Assembly (NCBI RefSeq): GCF_014203955.1
Contig: NZ_JACHKA010000001.1
Coordinates: forward strand, 620,001 to 684,000
Source: Sphingobium lignivorans
Lineage (GTDB): Bacteria; Pseudomonadota; Alphaproteobacteria; Sphingomonadales; Sphingomonadaceae
Length of the DNA stretch: 64,000 bases
Direction: 5' to 3'
Shown: positions 17,803 to 26,626 of the stretch, one piece after another
Position numbering within the stretch: the first letter of the stretch is position 1
How the letters are laid out: each line of letters opens with the position of its first letter
Made by a program: the position numbers and the translations under genes
The notes under the pieces: model-generated
Told to the model about the DNA's origin: nothing
The model's input: the letters and a program-made list of their open reading frames with translations, nothing else
Database searches by the model: none

Positions 17803-18488
17803 GCGCGCCGCTCGGCGATCACGCGCCCGTCGCGCATTTCCAGAATGCGGTCGCAGCGCGCCGCGAGCCCCGGATCATGGGTGATGATGAGCAATGTCGC
17901 GCCCGTCGCCTGCTGGCGGCCGAACAGCAGCTCGACCACAGCGGCGCCGGTGGCGGCATCAAGATTGCCGGTCGGCTCGTCCGCGAAGAGGATGGCGGGC
18001 CCGGGCGCCATGGCGCGGGCGATGGCGACGCGCTGCTGCTCGCCGCCGGAAAGCTGGGCGGGATAATGGTCGAGCCGGTGCCCGAGCCCCACGGCGTGCA
18101 GTTCCTCGCCCGCCCGGCCGAAGGCGTCGTCATGCCCCGCCAGTTCCAGCGGCACCGCGACATTCTCCAGCGCCGTCATCGTCGGCAGGAGGTGGAAGGA
18201 TTGCAGCACGATGCCGATGCGGCCGCGCCGGGCGCGGGCAAGCGCGTCCTCGTCGAGCGCGCCGAAATCGGTGCCGGCCACGCTCACCGTGCCGCCGCTG
18301 GCGCGCTCAAGGCCGGAGAGCACGGCCATCAGCGATGACTTGCCCGATCCCGATGCGCCGAGGATGGCGAGGCTTTCCCCGTTCACGATGTCGAGGTCTA
18401 TGCCTTTCAGGATTTCGGTGGCGCCAAGGGAAAGGGTGACATCGCGCGCGCGGATCGCGATAGTGGTGGGCGCGGCGGTGGCATGCAT
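17799..18488 (-). CDS. ABC transporter ATP-binding protein, YbbA/LolD type
   Basis: A 229-residue ATPase driving the adjacent YbbP-type permease. Walker A is GASGSGKSS, the Q-loop LQSFHLLP, the ABC signature LSGGEQQRVAIARA and Walker B ILFADEPTGNLD, with the H-loop ITHD; all are intact. LPTMTALENVAVPLEL is typical of the LolD/MacB branch that works with FtsX-fold permeases. The ATG at 18488 overlaps, on opposite strands, the proposed start of the divergent esterase gene; an AAGGAG lies 12 bases upstream, somewhat far. Confidence 0.94.
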   Translation of the reverse strand: MHATAAPTTIAIRARDVTLSLGATEILKGIDLDIVNGESLAILGASGSGKSSLMAVLSGLERASGGTVSVAGTDFGALDEDALARARRGRIGIVLQSFHLLPTMTALENVAVPLELAGHDDAFGRAGEELHAVGLGHRLDHYPAQLSGGEQQRVAIARAMAPGPAILFADEPTGNLDAATGAAVVELLFGRQQATGATLLIITHDPGLAARCDRILEMRDGRVIAERRA

Positions 18489-19221
18489 GGAAAGGACGGT
18501 CTCCTTGACCTTTAAGTTTCGACAATATGGGGTATCTTTTCTGCTTGTCCACTTGGCAGTGGGCTGTTCGCCTTCCCAGCCATCGTCCGAGGACGCGCCG
18601 GTCACCAATGCCGCCGCGGCCACGGGTAACGTCGCGGCGCCGGCGGGCGCGCCGGTGGAGGATGCCAGGCTGGTCGTCGTGTTCGGCGACAGCCTCTATG
18701 CGGGCTATCAGCTCGAGCGGGAGGAAGGCTTCGCGCCGGCGCTGGAGCGTAATCTTGCCGCGCGGGGCATCGCTGCGCGCGTGGTCAATGCCGGCGTCTC
18801 GGGCGATACGAGCGCGGGCGGGCGCGGGCGGCTCGCCTTCGTGCTGGACGGATTGCCGCGCAAGCCGGATCTCGTGGTCGTCGGGCTCGGCGGGAACGAC
18901 ATGCTGCGCGGGCTCGATCCGGCGCAGACGCGCGCCAATCTGGAAGCGATCCTCACGGACCTGAAGGCGCGGGGCATTCCCGCCATGCTGACCGGCATGC
19001 TGGCCGCGCCCAACATGGGCAGCGACTATGCCGCGCGTTTCAACGCCATCTATCCGGATCTCGCGCGCGCGTTCGACGTGCCGCTCTATCCCTTCTTCCT
19101 CGATGGCGTGATCGGCGATCGGGCCCTGATGCTGGCGGACGGCATTCACCCCAATGCGCAAGGCGTGACCGCCGTGACCGGCCGCGTGGCGCCGCTGGTC
19201 GTGCAGGCGCTGGGCGACTGA
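18487..19221 (+). CDS. TesA-like SGNH esterase/lysophospholipase, probable lipoprotein
   Basis: A 244-residue SGNH hydrolase. Block I is VVFGDSLYAGYQL (catalytic Ser), block III GLGGNDMLRG (oxyanion Gly and Asn), block V DGIHPNAQG (catalytic Asp and His). The N-terminus has a hydrophobic stretch ending in AVGC, a plausible lipobox, so it may be anchored in the envelope. TesA homologues beside YbbA-YbbP are common in proteobacteria and hint at lipid handling by the three together. The ATG at 18487 overlaps the ATPase start on the other strand; a TTG at 18505 is an alternative start. Confidence 0.88.
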   Translation: MERTVSLTFKFRQYGVSFLLVHLAVGCSPSQPSSEDAPVTNAAAATGNVAAPAGAPVEDARLVVVFGDSLYAGYQLEREEGFAPALERNLAARGIAARVVNAGVSGDTSAGGRGRLAFVLDGLPRKPDLVVVGLGGNDMLRGLDPAQTRANLEAILTDLKARGIPAMLTGMLAAPNMGSDYAARFNAIYPDLARAFDVPLYPFFLDGVIGDRALMLADGIHPNAQGVTAVTGRVAPLVVQALGD

Positions 19222-19351
19222 CAGCGCCCGGCCGGGCGGCAAGGGTCGGCGGACCCGTGTCGAAGGCCGGCGCTGTCAAGCGATCCTGCCAGTCTGTGCA
19301 AGTGGCGGTCCCCGGCTTCGTCCAGACATGGGCAGAGTCAAGGGAGGCAGG

Positions 19352-20215
19352 ATGGGCGAGCGCGGAATCACGGACAATGGCGGATCGGACGCGCCCTTCG
19401 TCGATAGCCATGCCCATATCTTCCTGCAGGACATGCCGCTCAGCAGCGAGGCATGGACGCAGATCGACTATGGCTTCACCGCCGAGGACCTGCTCGCGCT
19501 GATGGACGCGCATGGCGTGCATTTCGCCGTCATCTCCGGCCTCAGCATTTCCGGCTTCTACAATGATTACATGATCCGCGCCCTGCGGCGGCACCGGCGG
19601 CTGCGCGGCACGGCCATCGTCCCGCCGGAGACGGATCTCTACGCGCTGGAGAGGATGAACGCCGACGGCATCGTGGGCATCCGCCTCCAGCTCGCGCGGC
19701 AGGAGCAACTGCCGGACCTGCGCGGCGACGCCTATCGCATGCTGTTCCGCCGCGTGCGCGATCTTGGCTGGCATGTCCATGTCGCCATCGAAGGCCCCTG
19801 CCTGCGCGCCGTGCTGGAACCGTTGCTTGAGACGGGGGTCAATATCGTGGTCGATCATTTCGGCCATCCCGATCCGGCCGATCCGCTGGGCTGCGACGGG
19901 CAGCGCGCGATGCTGGAAGCGGTCGATCGCGGCCATACATGGGTCAAGATGTCGGGCGGGTTCCGCTTGCCGGGCACCGATGCCTGGCGCACCGATCCGG
20001 ACGGCGACATCGATTCGATCGCGCAGCTCGTCGCCGGGTCGCTGCTTGGCCGCGTGGGCCCGGACCGGCTGCTCTGGGGCAGCGATGCGCCGTTCGTGGG
20101 CTATGAGCGGCGCGTGACCTACGGCCGGGTGCTTGCGAGTTTCCGCGACTGGGTGCCCGATCCGCTGATGCGGGCGGAAATCTCCCGCACGGCGCTGCGC
20201 CTCTATTTCTCCTGA
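19352..20215 (+). CDS. Amidohydrolase-2 family metal-dependent hydrolase
   Basis: A 287-residue TIM-barrel hydrolase or decarboxylase. Metal-binding features are VDSHAHIF (HxH) near residue 18, VVDHFGHPD in the middle and LLWGSDAPF near the C-terminus (conserved Asp). The family includes 2-pyrone-4,6-dicarboxylate lactonase and several aromatic decarboxylases, which would fit the catabolic neighbourhood, but substrate is not determined. Start at 19352 follows a strong AGGGAGGCAGG ribosome site. It is convergent with the O-methyltransferase gene. Confidence 0.85.
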   Translation: MGERGITDNGGSDAPFVDSHAHIFLQDMPLSSEAWTQIDYGFTAEDLLALMDAHGVHFAVISGLSISGFYNDYMIRALRRHRRLRGTAIVPPETDLYALERMNADGIVGIRLQLARQEQLPDLRGDAYRMLFRRVRDLGWHVHVAIEGPCLRAVLEPLLETGVNIVVDHFGHPDPADPLGCDGQRAMLEAVDRGHTWVKMSGGFRLPGTDAWRTDPDGDIDSIAQLVAGSLLGRVGPDRLLWGSDAPFVGYERRVTYGRVLASFRDWVPDPLMRAEISRTALRLYFS

Positions 20216-20247
20216 GCTCCCACCGCTCGGGCAATCCCCGCCGCTCT

Positions 20248-20883
20248 TCAGAGCCGGGGATTGCCCGGGCTCCACCGGACGCTGAGTTCGATGCCCTGGC
20301 CGATGGGGAGCAACATGGTCTGGAGGTCGCTCCGGGCGCGCACCGCCGCGCGATAGTCCCGCACGGAGGCGCGGGCGGAGGCCGGCTCGATCATGTTGTC
20401 CGCCGCGATCAGCGCTTCCTCGGCGAGCTTGGGGTAGAAGGCCTCGAAGCAGGGCCGGTAGGCATCCTTCCAGATGTCGAGCAGCACGAAATCGAACGGC
20501 CCCGGATCGGCCTCGATCAGCGCCACCGCATCCCCCGCGCGGAAATCCACGAAGGCCGCAAGCCCGGCGCGTTCCAGCTGCTCCCGGGCATGGTCCTGCT
20601 TGTAGGCGGCGAGATCCATGGAGATGACGCGCGCGCCCGTCCGGCGCGCGGCATCGGCGAGGAAAAGCGTCGAATAGCCGTAGCTGGTGCCGAGCTCCAG
20701 GATGCGCGCAGGCCTGCGTCCCAGCACCAGCGCGTGGAGCAGCGCGGCCGCTTCCGGGCCGACCGGCAGCAGCATGTCGTCGCGTGTGCGCGCGCCGTTG
20801 CCGGGCGCCCGTTCGGCGGCGATGCGTGCTTCATAGTCCGCGAAGACCGCGCGGACGGCTGGATCGTCGAAGACCATGGCCAT
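20248..20883 (-). CDS. SAM-dependent O-methyltransferase-like protein
   Basis: A 211-residue class I methyltransferase of the catechol O-methyltransferase type. ILELGTSYGYSTLFLADAA is the SAM-binding glycine loop, VISMDLAAYKQDHA follows with the acidic residue for the ribose, and FVLLDIWKDAY plus ADNMIEP supply the metal-binding acidic and Asn residues of COMT-like enzymes. It is the last gene of the carboxylase block, 92 bp after the HAD gene. It may methylate a catechol-type intermediate. Start at 20883 is chosen for the GGGAGAGG ribosome site. Confidence 0.85.
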   Translation of the reverse strand: MAMVFDDPAVRAVFADYEARIAAERAPGNGARTRDDMLLPVGPEAAALLHALVLGRRPARILELGTSYGYSTLFLADAARRTGARVISMDLAAYKQDHAREQLERAGLAAFVDFRAGDAVALIEADPGPFDFVLLDIWKDAYRPCFEAFYPKLAEEALIAADNMIEPASARASVRDYRAAVRARSDLQTMLLPIGQGIELSVRWSPGNPRL

Positions 20884-20975
20884 GCCTCTCCCGTTTCTTG
20901 CGAGCGCCATGGTCCCTCAAGTCGCGGGCTTATGCCAGCGGGAATGCGCGCGGGCCGTCCGCCCGCGCGTCCGCC

Positions 20976-21821
20976 TCAGCCCAGCAGGCCGAGCGCCCGC
21001 AGTTCGCCGAGCCCGTCGATGACGCGGTGCGGCCGGCGTTCGGGCGGCTGGGCGGCCCATTCCTGCGCGCTGGTCGTCCCGGTGGTCACGCCGATGCCCA
21101 TGGCGCCGCCCGCGCGGGCCATCTCCGTCTCGACCTTGGGATCATCGCCGATCACCGCGATGCTTTCCATCGGCACGCCGAGCCTTGCGGCGACGAAGTT
21201 CATCGCGTGGAGCGAGGGCTTGCCGGTGAGTTCCGGCTCCTTGCCGGTCACCCGGGCAATGGCCCCGCCGATCGCGCAGCTATAGCCGAAGGCCCGCCCG
21301 CTCTGGGACGCGAAGAAGGGCACGTCGGATGCGGAGAACAGGGCCGCCCCGGCGAGCACGGCCTCGCAGGCGGCATGGATGTCCGGCATCGCGCAGTCGG
21401 GATGCCAGGCGACATAGACGGCGTCGGCGCTGGTCGCGCCGTCCTCGCCCGGGCGCACGGTGGCGATGCCCTCGCCGGTTAGCGCATCGACCACGCCCTG
21501 CGTGCCGAGCACGAGCACGCGCCCGAAGCCCCGCTCGCGGAACATATGGCCCGCCACGCTGTTCGGCGTGAACAGGTGCGAATCGGGGATCGGCAGACCC
21601 AGCGCGCGCAGGCGCGGCCCCTGTTGGGCGGCGGGATAGGCGCTGCCGTTGGTGAGCGCGAGGAAGGGGAAGCCGCTGGCCTCCAGCTCGCTCAGCAGTT
21701 CCACCGCGCCGGGCAGCAGCTTGTAGCCGCCCAGATTGCGGTCGCTCAGGATGAGCGTGCCGTCGAGGTCGAACATGATGCCCTGGGCGGGTCGCAGCGT
21801 TTCGGTGAAAGGGGCGGTCAT
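20976..21821 (-). CDS. HAD-IIA family phosphatase (NagD-like)
   Basis: A 281-residue haloacid-dehalogenase phosphatase with a C2 cap. MFDLDGTLILSD holds the nucleophile and acid aspartates, LTNGS the motif II threonine/serine, GKPSLHAMNFV the lysine of motif III, and VIGDDPKVETEMARAGG the metal aspartates. Family members hydrolyse small phosphates such as phosphoglycolate, pyridoxal phosphate or aryl phosphates. In this gene block, after the PEP-synthase-like kinase and carboxylase, an aryl-phosphate substrate is an attractive guess. A palindromic repeat separates it from the carboxyltransferase. Confidence 0.88.
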   Translation of the reverse strand: MTAPFTETLRPAQGIMFDLDGTLILSDRNLGGYKLLPGAVELLSELEASGFPFLALTNGSAYPAAQQGPRLRALGLPIPDSHLFTPNSVAGHMFRERGFGRVLVLGTQGVVDALTGEGIATVRPGEDGATSADAVYVAWHPDCAMPDIHAACEAVLAGAALFSASDVPFFASQSGRAFGYSCAIGGAIARVTGKEPELTGKPSLHAMNFVAARLGVPMESIAVIGDDPKVETEMARAGGAMGIGVTTGTTSAQEWAAQPPERRPHRVIDGLGELRALGLLG

Positions 21822-21933
21822 CGCGATGGTCCTTTTCGGGCAACAGCCGGCCTCTCCCGAGCAAGGGAGGGCTTTAAGGCTGATCGATATTCATTTCTTC
21901 GATTGAACAGGCATTCTTCCTGCCAATATTTTC

Positions 21934-22020
21934 GTCATGCTGAACTTGTTTCAGCATCCATCGTGCCTTCAAGTTCCGGTCTCGGACGCGAAATGGATGC
22001 TGAAACAAGTTCAGCATGAC
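21934..22020. repeat. 87-bp palindromic repeat with perfect 28-bp arms
   Basis: GTCATGCTGAACTTGTTTCA.. (21934-21961) is the exact reverse complement of 21993-22020, around a 31-bp spacer. Each arm holds a smaller TGCTGAA..TTCAGCA hairpin. It lies in the 240-bp gap between the carboxyltransferase and HAD genes, so RNA from the block would carry a large stem here, able to end or stabilise transcripts. Typical REP-like intergenic element; no coding capacity. Confidence 0.85.
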
Positions 22021-22061
22021 GTTTTCTGGGGAGGCAACGCGCTCCAGGGGTCGAATGGCGG

Positions 22062-23528
22062 TCAGCCATGGCTTTCCAGTTCCAGCCGGAAGCCGGCCTT
22101 CTCCACGCTCACCCGCTCGATGTTCGTCCGGGCCAGCAGCTTGCGGATCAGCGCCATGGCCGGGCGCAGCGTCGGGTCGTAATGGCGCGGCGCGGGGCCG
22201 GCGGCCTGCATCGCGTCCACCTGCCCGGCGGGCATGGTCGCGCGCAGCAGGAATTCCTCGTCCGGCAGATGGGTGCCGATGCGCTTGCGCAGGTCCGGCA
22301 GGTCGGCCATGCCGGGCTCGGCGGCGAGTTCCTTGGTGCGCGGCAGGGCCATGATCCGGTCGAGCACATTGGGCGCGATGGGCTGGTTGGGGCGGCCGAA
22401 CCTGCCGATGGCATAGCGGATCACTTCGTCCGGGATGACGCTGTAGCGCTCCGCCCCGGTCACGTTCATCACGGCCTGCGTCATCACCATCTGGGCGAAG
22501 GGCGTCATCACGATCGGCCAGCCCAGTTCCTCGCGCACGCGGCCCAGTTCCTCCACCACGGCGCCTTCCAGATGCGGCACGCGATGGTCGGCCAGGTGCC
22601 GCCGCATGGTGCCGACCATGCCGCCGGGCAGCTGGTGCTGGAGATAGGCCGCGTCGAAGGGCATGGGCGCGCCAATTGGGAGCCCCTCGGCCTGCGCGAG
22701 ATCGGTGAAGTAGCGCCCGGCCTGCGCCAGCGCCGCGTCGTCGATGTCGACGCTGTGGCCCAGCGCGCGCAGATTGGCGACCACGCGCTCGAGCGGCGGA
22801 TTGGAGGTGCCGTCGCCCAGCCCGCCGGACGCGCCCTGCAGTGCCTCCACGCCGAGCCCTGCGGCCTCATAATAGCTCTGCTCGCCCAGGCCGATGGTGC
22901 AATGGGCGTGGAGCTCCAGCGGCTTGTCGCCGATCACGGCGAGGATGGCGGGGATGAGCGTGCGCGCGCGCTGGGGCGAGAGCAGCCCGCCCGGGTCCTT
23001 GATGTAGAGTGCGTCGATATCCGGGCTGGCTGCCATCGTCGCGGCGGCCTGCGCATAATGGGCATCGTCATGAATGGGGCTCAGCGTGAAGACCAGCGCG
23101 CCGACCACATAGGCATCGCCGTCGCGCTTGATCATCCGCGCCACCTGCACATTGGCCTCGGCATCGTTCATCGGATCGGCGAGCGCGAAGCGGCCGATGC
23201 CGTTCTTCATGAGCGTGGCGAAGGCCAGCGCCATGAAGTCCGGGCTCGCCGTCTCCCAGGCGATGAAGCGGAAGCCGGTGGAGAGGAACTGCAGCGGCGT
23301 GGTGGGGCAGGCCTGCTTCATCAGCCGGATGCGCTCCCACGGGTCCTCCTGCTTGTATCGCACCGCCACGCCCATATGCGTGGAGGTGGTGAAGTCGATC
23401 GCCTTGAAGCCGACGCGTTCCAGCACCGGCGCGATGGAAAGGGTGCGGGCGGTGTCCACGCCGAGCGCGCCCCACAAACACTGGTTGCCGTCGCGCAGCG
23501 ACGTTTCGACGAGCTTGATGTCTGCCAT
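22062..23528 (-). CDS. Biotin-dependent carboxyltransferase (OadA/pyruvate carboxylase CT type)
   Basis: Moves CO2 from carboxybiotin onto an acceptor. The 488-residue TIM-barrel protein has TSLRDGNQ (metal Asp13), the carbamylated lysine Lys177 in YIKDPGG, and metal histidines 207 and 209 in HAHCTIG, matching the carboxyltransferase of oxaloacetate decarboxylase and pyruvate carboxylase. Unlike those proteins it carries no biotinyl domain; the BCCP is a separate gene in this block. It follows the biotin carboxylase by 3 bp. Given the PEP-synthase-like genes upstream, the acceptor may be an aryl ketone rather than pyruvate; this is inference. Confidence 0.88.
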   Translation of the reverse strand: MADIKLVETSLRDGNQCLWGALGVDTARTLSIAPVLERVGFKAIDFTTSTHMGVAVRYKQEDPWERIRLMKQACPTTPLQFLSTGFRFIAWETASPDFMALAFATLMKNGIGRFALADPMNDAEANVQVARMIKRDGDAYVVGALVFTLSPIHDDAHYAQAAATMAASPDIDALYIKDPGGLLSPQRARTLIPAILAVIGDKPLELHAHCTIGLGEQSYYEAAGLGVEALQGASGGLGDGTSNPPLERVVANLRALGHSVDIDDAALAQAGRYFTDLAQAEGLPIGAPMPFDAAYLQHQLPGGMVGTMRRHLADHRVPHLEGAVVEELGRVREELGWPIVMTPFAQMVMTQAVMNVTGAERYSVIPDEVIRYAIGRFGRPNQPIAPNVLDRIMALPRTKELAAEPGMADLPDLRKRIGTHLPDEEFLLRATMPAGQVDAMQAAGPAPRHYDPTLRPAMALIRKLLARTNIERVSVEKAGFRLELESHG

Positions 23529-23531
23529 GGT

Positions 23532-24896
23532 TCAGGTCTCTGTGCGTTCCGCCTGCCGGGCGGCTCGGCGAGCGAGGAAGCCGGTGTCGACGCCGCCCGC
23601 CGCGAAATCGGGGTCGGCCAATATCTCTGCCTGAAAGTCGAGGTTCGTCGAGACGCCTTCGATGCGGGTTTCACGCAGCGCCGCCTGCAGCCGCGCGAGC
23701 GCGGTGGCGCGGTCCGGCCCGTGGGCGATGATTTTGGCGATCATCGAATCATAGAAAGGCGGGATCTTCGCGCCGTCCACGATATGGGTGTCGACGCGGA
23801 TGCCTTTGCCCGTGGGCCAGTGCGCGCGGCGCACCGTGCCGGGGCTGGGCATGAAGTCGCGGGCCGGGTCCTCGGCATTGATGCGGCATTCGATGGCGGC
23901 GCCGTCGATGGCGATGTCGCTCTGTGCGAGGCGCAGGCCCTGCCCGTCGGCGATGGCGATCTGCTCGGCAATCAGGTCCACGCCCGTCACCATCTCGGTG
24001 ACCGGATGCTCCACCTGGATGCGGGCATTCATCTCGAGGAAGTAGAATTGCTCGCGCGCCATGTCGTAGAGGAACTCGACCGTGCCTGCGCCCCGATAGT
24101 CGAGCCGCGCGGCGAAGCGCACCGCTGCCTCGTGCATGGCGGCGCGCGCCGCGTCCGGCAGGCGAGGCGCTGGCGTTTCCTCCACCAGCTTCTGGTAGCG
24201 CCGCTGCACCGAACAATCGCGCTCGCCCAGATGGATCACTTTGCCCGCGCCGTCGCCCAGCACCTGCACCTCGACATGGCGGCCTTGGGAGACATAGCGT
24301 TCCAGATAGACGCGCGCATCGCCGAAGGCGGCGCCGGCCTCGGCCGATGCCATGTCCATGGTCGCGGCGAGATCGTCCAGGTCCTCGACCAGCTTCATGC
24401 CGCGCCCGCCGCCGCCGCCCACTGCCTTGATGAGCAGCGGCGCGCCGATCCCGGCCGCCAGCGCCTGCGCTTCGGCGAGGCTGTCCACCGGGCCGCCGGG
24501 CACCACCGGCACATCGGCGGCGATGGCCTCGGCGCGGGCTCGCAGCTTGTCGCCCACCGCTTCGATCTGCGCGGCGGTGGGGCCGATGAAGATCACCCCT
24601 TCCGCTTCGCACAGGCTGGCGAGCGCTGCCCGCTCGGAGAGGAAGCCATAGCCGGGATGGATCGCGTCGCAGCCCGATCCGAGCGCGGCCTGCACGATGG
24701 TCTCGACGCGCAGATAGCTCTCGCCGGGGCGCGCCGGGCCGATGCACAGCGCGCGCGTCGCCATCCGCGCGCCGAGCGAGTCGCGGTCCGCCTCGGAGAC
24801 GGCGAGAACCGTCTCCAGCCCCAGCGCGTGGGCCGTGCGGATGATGCGCACCGCGATCTCGCCGCGATTGGCGATGAGGATGCGGCGGATGGTCAT
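23532..24896 (-). CDS. Biotin carboxylase subunit
   Basis: Carboxylates biotin on the BCCP with ATP and bicarbonate. The 454-residue protein has the full set of motifs: IANRGEIAVRI at the N-terminus, the glycine-rich ATP loop GGGGRGM, RDCSVQRRYQK and the EMNARIQVEHPVTEMVTG active-site run. It resembles AccC but lies away from accB of fatty-acid synthesis and next to a dedicated carboxyltransferase, so it probably serves a catabolic carboxylase. A 156-bp gap with a palindromic repeat separates it from the BCCP gene. Confidence 0.93.
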   Translation of the reverse strand: MTIRRILIANRGEIAVRIIRTAHALGLETVLAVSEADRDSLGARMATRALCIGPARPGESYLRVETIVQAALGSGCDAIHPGYGFLSERAALASLCEAEGVIFIGPTAAQIEAVGDKLRARAEAIAADVPVVPGGPVDSLAEAQALAAGIGAPLLIKAVGGGGGRGMKLVEDLDDLAATMDMASAEAGAAFGDARVYLERYVSQGRHVEVQVLGDGAGKVIHLGERDCSVQRRYQKLVEETPAPRLPDAARAAMHEAAVRFAARLDYRGAGTVEFLYDMAREQFYFLEMNARIQVEHPVTEMVTGVDLIAEQIAIADGQGLRLAQSDIAIDGAAIECRINAEDPARDFMPSPGTVRRAHWPTGKGIRVDTHIVDGAKIPPFYDSMIAKIIAHGPDRATALARLQAALRETRIEGVSTNLDFQAEILADPDFAAGGVDTGFLARRAARQAERTET

Positions 24897-24935
24897 GAGA
24901 GGTTCTGGAATGAGCCGGCTCCCACTCCGTTCGCC

Positions 24936-25023
24936 GTCATCCCCGCGAACGCGGGGATCCAGTCGCCGTGGCAGGAGATGATCTTATGACCGTAGCTGGA
25001 TTCCCGCCTGCGCGGGAGTAACG
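24936..25023. repeat. Paired GTCATCCCCGCG / CTGGATTCCCGC hairpins
   Basis: Two small hairpins facing each other: GTCATCCCCGCGAACGCGGG.. at the left and CTGGATTCCCGCCTGCGCGGG.. at the right, together forming an imperfect 88-bp inverted repeat. Single units of the same family occur at 40481, 43948 and 51651. It lies between the BCCP and biotin carboxylase genes. Confidence 0.7.
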
Positions 25024-25052
25024 GATTACCATCAGGAACAGGCATCTCCGCC

Positions 25053-25538
25053 TCAGGCATCGGGCCGCACGAGCATCAGCACTTCGCCATGCTCCACCAG
25101 CTCGCCATTGCGGCCGATGATCTCGACGACTTCGCCGCTGACCCCGGCGGAGACGGAGTTCATGAGCTTCATCACCTCGATGATGCCGATCACCGTCTCC
25201 GTGTCGACGCGGCTGCCGACATCCACGAAGGGCGCTTCGCCGGGCTTGGGCGCGTGGTAGAAGATGCCGAGCAGCGGCGCGTTGATTTCCACCAGTCCCG
25301 CCTCGCGCTCCGGGCGAGCGGCAGCGGGCGGGGGCGCCGCCGGGGCGGGGGGCGGAGCCGATGCGCTGGCCGGGGGCGATGCGGGCGCCGTGCCGGTTGC
25401 GCGCGCCGGTCGGGCCGCACCCGCGCCGCCGCGCTCCAGCTCCAGCCTGATGCCGTCCATTTCGAGGCTCAGCCGGTCGAACGTCGAGCCTTCGAGGAGC
25501 TTCATGATCTCCTCGACATCCTTTGCCGTGAGGCTCAT
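25053..25538 (-). CDS. Biotin carboxyl carrier protein
   Basis: A 161-residue carrier that shuttles CO2 between the carboxylase and carboxyltransferase. The C-terminal lipoyl/biotinyl domain (about 82-161) has IIEVMKLMNS with Lys124 as the biotin site; valine replaces the more usual alanine before Met, as in many AccB proteins. An N-terminal dimerisation-like segment (about 1-36) is joined by a Pro/Ala-rich flexible linker (about 37-78). It starts one base after the upstream PEP-binding gene ends, so it is translated together with the kinase genes. Confidence 0.93.
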   Translation of the reverse strand: MSLTAKDVEEIMKLLEGSTFDRLSLEMDGIRLELERGGAGAARPARATGTAPASPPASASAPPPAPAAPPPAAARPEREAGLVEINAPLLGIFYHAPKPGEAPFVDVGSRVDTETVIGIIEVMKLMNSVSAGVSGEVVEIIGRNGELVEHGEVLMLVRPDA

Positions 25539-25539
25539 C

Positions 25540-26583
25540 TTATCTGCGTCCCCCGAAAATCGTCATGACATGCTTGAGCGGGTCGTCGATCACCGGCGCC
25601 ACCGGCTTCTGTTCCTTGGCCGACCAGACCGTTTCCGGCCGGCTCTGCAGCAGCAGCAGCGCGCCGCTCTTGTCGATGGCCCACTCGATGTCCTGCGCGC
25701 GGCCATAATTTTTCTCGATCCGGCGGCCGACGCCGCGCAGGGCCTGAAGCTCCTCGTCGGAGAGGCAGGGCGTCTTGCGCAGCTCTGCCGGCACCTCCTC
25801 GTCGACAATGCCGCCGCCCGCGGCTGGCACTTGCCGGATATGCTTGTCCGAGATGTCGCGCACGCTGATCTCGCCGGTGATCTTGCCCATCACCCAGCGA
25901 TCGGGCGTCACTTCGCCGGAGACGACCGCACTGCCGAGGCCCCAGGCGCCCTCGATGGTGATGACCGACTTGTCGCCGGTGGTGGGCGAGCGCGTGAACA
26001 TCACGCCCGCCGTCCGCGCGTCGACCATGGTCTGCACAACCACCGCCATCGCCACGCCGTCCTCGGGCAGGCCGTGCTTGCGGCGATAGCAGATCGATTC
26101 CACCGAATAGAGGCTGCCCCAGCATTCGCGCACGCGGTGGATGGCGTCCTGCGCGTCGGGCACCCACAGGAACGTGTCCTGCAGGCCGGCGAAGCTCGCA
26201 TCTTCCGCGTCCTCGGTGGTCGCCGAGGATCGCACGGCGACGGTGAGCGCGGGATTGTCCTTCGCCAGCGTGGCATGCGCGTCGAGGATTGCGGTTTCCA
26301 CCGTGGCGGGCAGCGGCTCGTTCTCCACCCGGACGCGCAGACTGCGCGAGATCCGCGACACCGTGTCGAGATCGTTCGGGTCGAGCCTTTCCACCAGCGC
26401 GCGGACCGGGGAGGATCGCTCGAGCGCATCGAGGAACAGCTCGAAGGCCTGCGTCGTCACCACGAAGCCGGGCGGCACGTCGATGCCCGCATGGGTCAGC
26501 TCGCCAAGGCTGGCGCCCTTGCCGCCCACGGTGGGCCGATCGGTGAGGCGCAGGTCGGGAAACCAGGAGACGGCGGCCGTCAT
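25540..26583 (-). CDS. PEP/pyruvate-binding (ATP-grasp) kinase subunit, phenylphosphate-synthase-like
   Basis: A 347-residue protein equal to only the N-terminal ATP-binding half of PEP synthase. GGKGASLGEL, AVRSSATTEDAEDASFAGLQDTFL, GAWGLGSAVVSGEV and the C-terminal EWAIDKSGALLLLQSRP are the PPDK_N signatures. The size (~38 kDa) fits the small subunit of phenylphosphate synthase. It would autophosphorylate the histidine domain encoded by the gene upstream (43 bp gap), together acting as an ATP-dependent phenol kinase. The pairing and the substrate class are inferred from family and context. Confidence 0.86.
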   Translation of the reverse strand: MTAAVSWFPDLRLTDRPTVGGKGASLGELTHAGIDVPPGFVVTTQAFELFLDALERSSPVRALVERLDPNDLDTVSRISRSLRVRVENEPLPATVETAILDAHATLAKDNPALTVAVRSSATTEDAEDASFAGLQDTFLWVPDAQDAIHRVRECWGSLYSVESICYRRKHGLPEDGVAMAVVVQTMVDARTAGVMFTRSPTTGDKSVITIEGAWGLGSAVVSGEVTPDRWVMGKITGEISVRDISDKHIRQVPAAGGGIVDEEVPAELRKTPCLSDEELQALRGVGRRIEKNYGRAQDIEWAIDKSGALLLLQSRPETVWSAKEQKPVAPVIDDPLKHVMTIFGGRR

Positions 26584-26626
26584 GCGCGCGCCTCTCGGGC
26601 GGGAGTGGAAAGGCCGGGCTTTGGCA

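Noticed and set aside
15802..18066. 754-codon open frame antisense to the ABC permease and ATPase
   Set aside because: Shadow frame; opposite strand has intact ABC motifs.
22068..24989. 973-codon open frame antisense to carboxyltransferase and biotin carboxylase
   Set aside because: Long antisense frames are common in GC-rich DNA; the protein is His/Arg/Gly-rich with no domain and the opposite strand is clearly coding.
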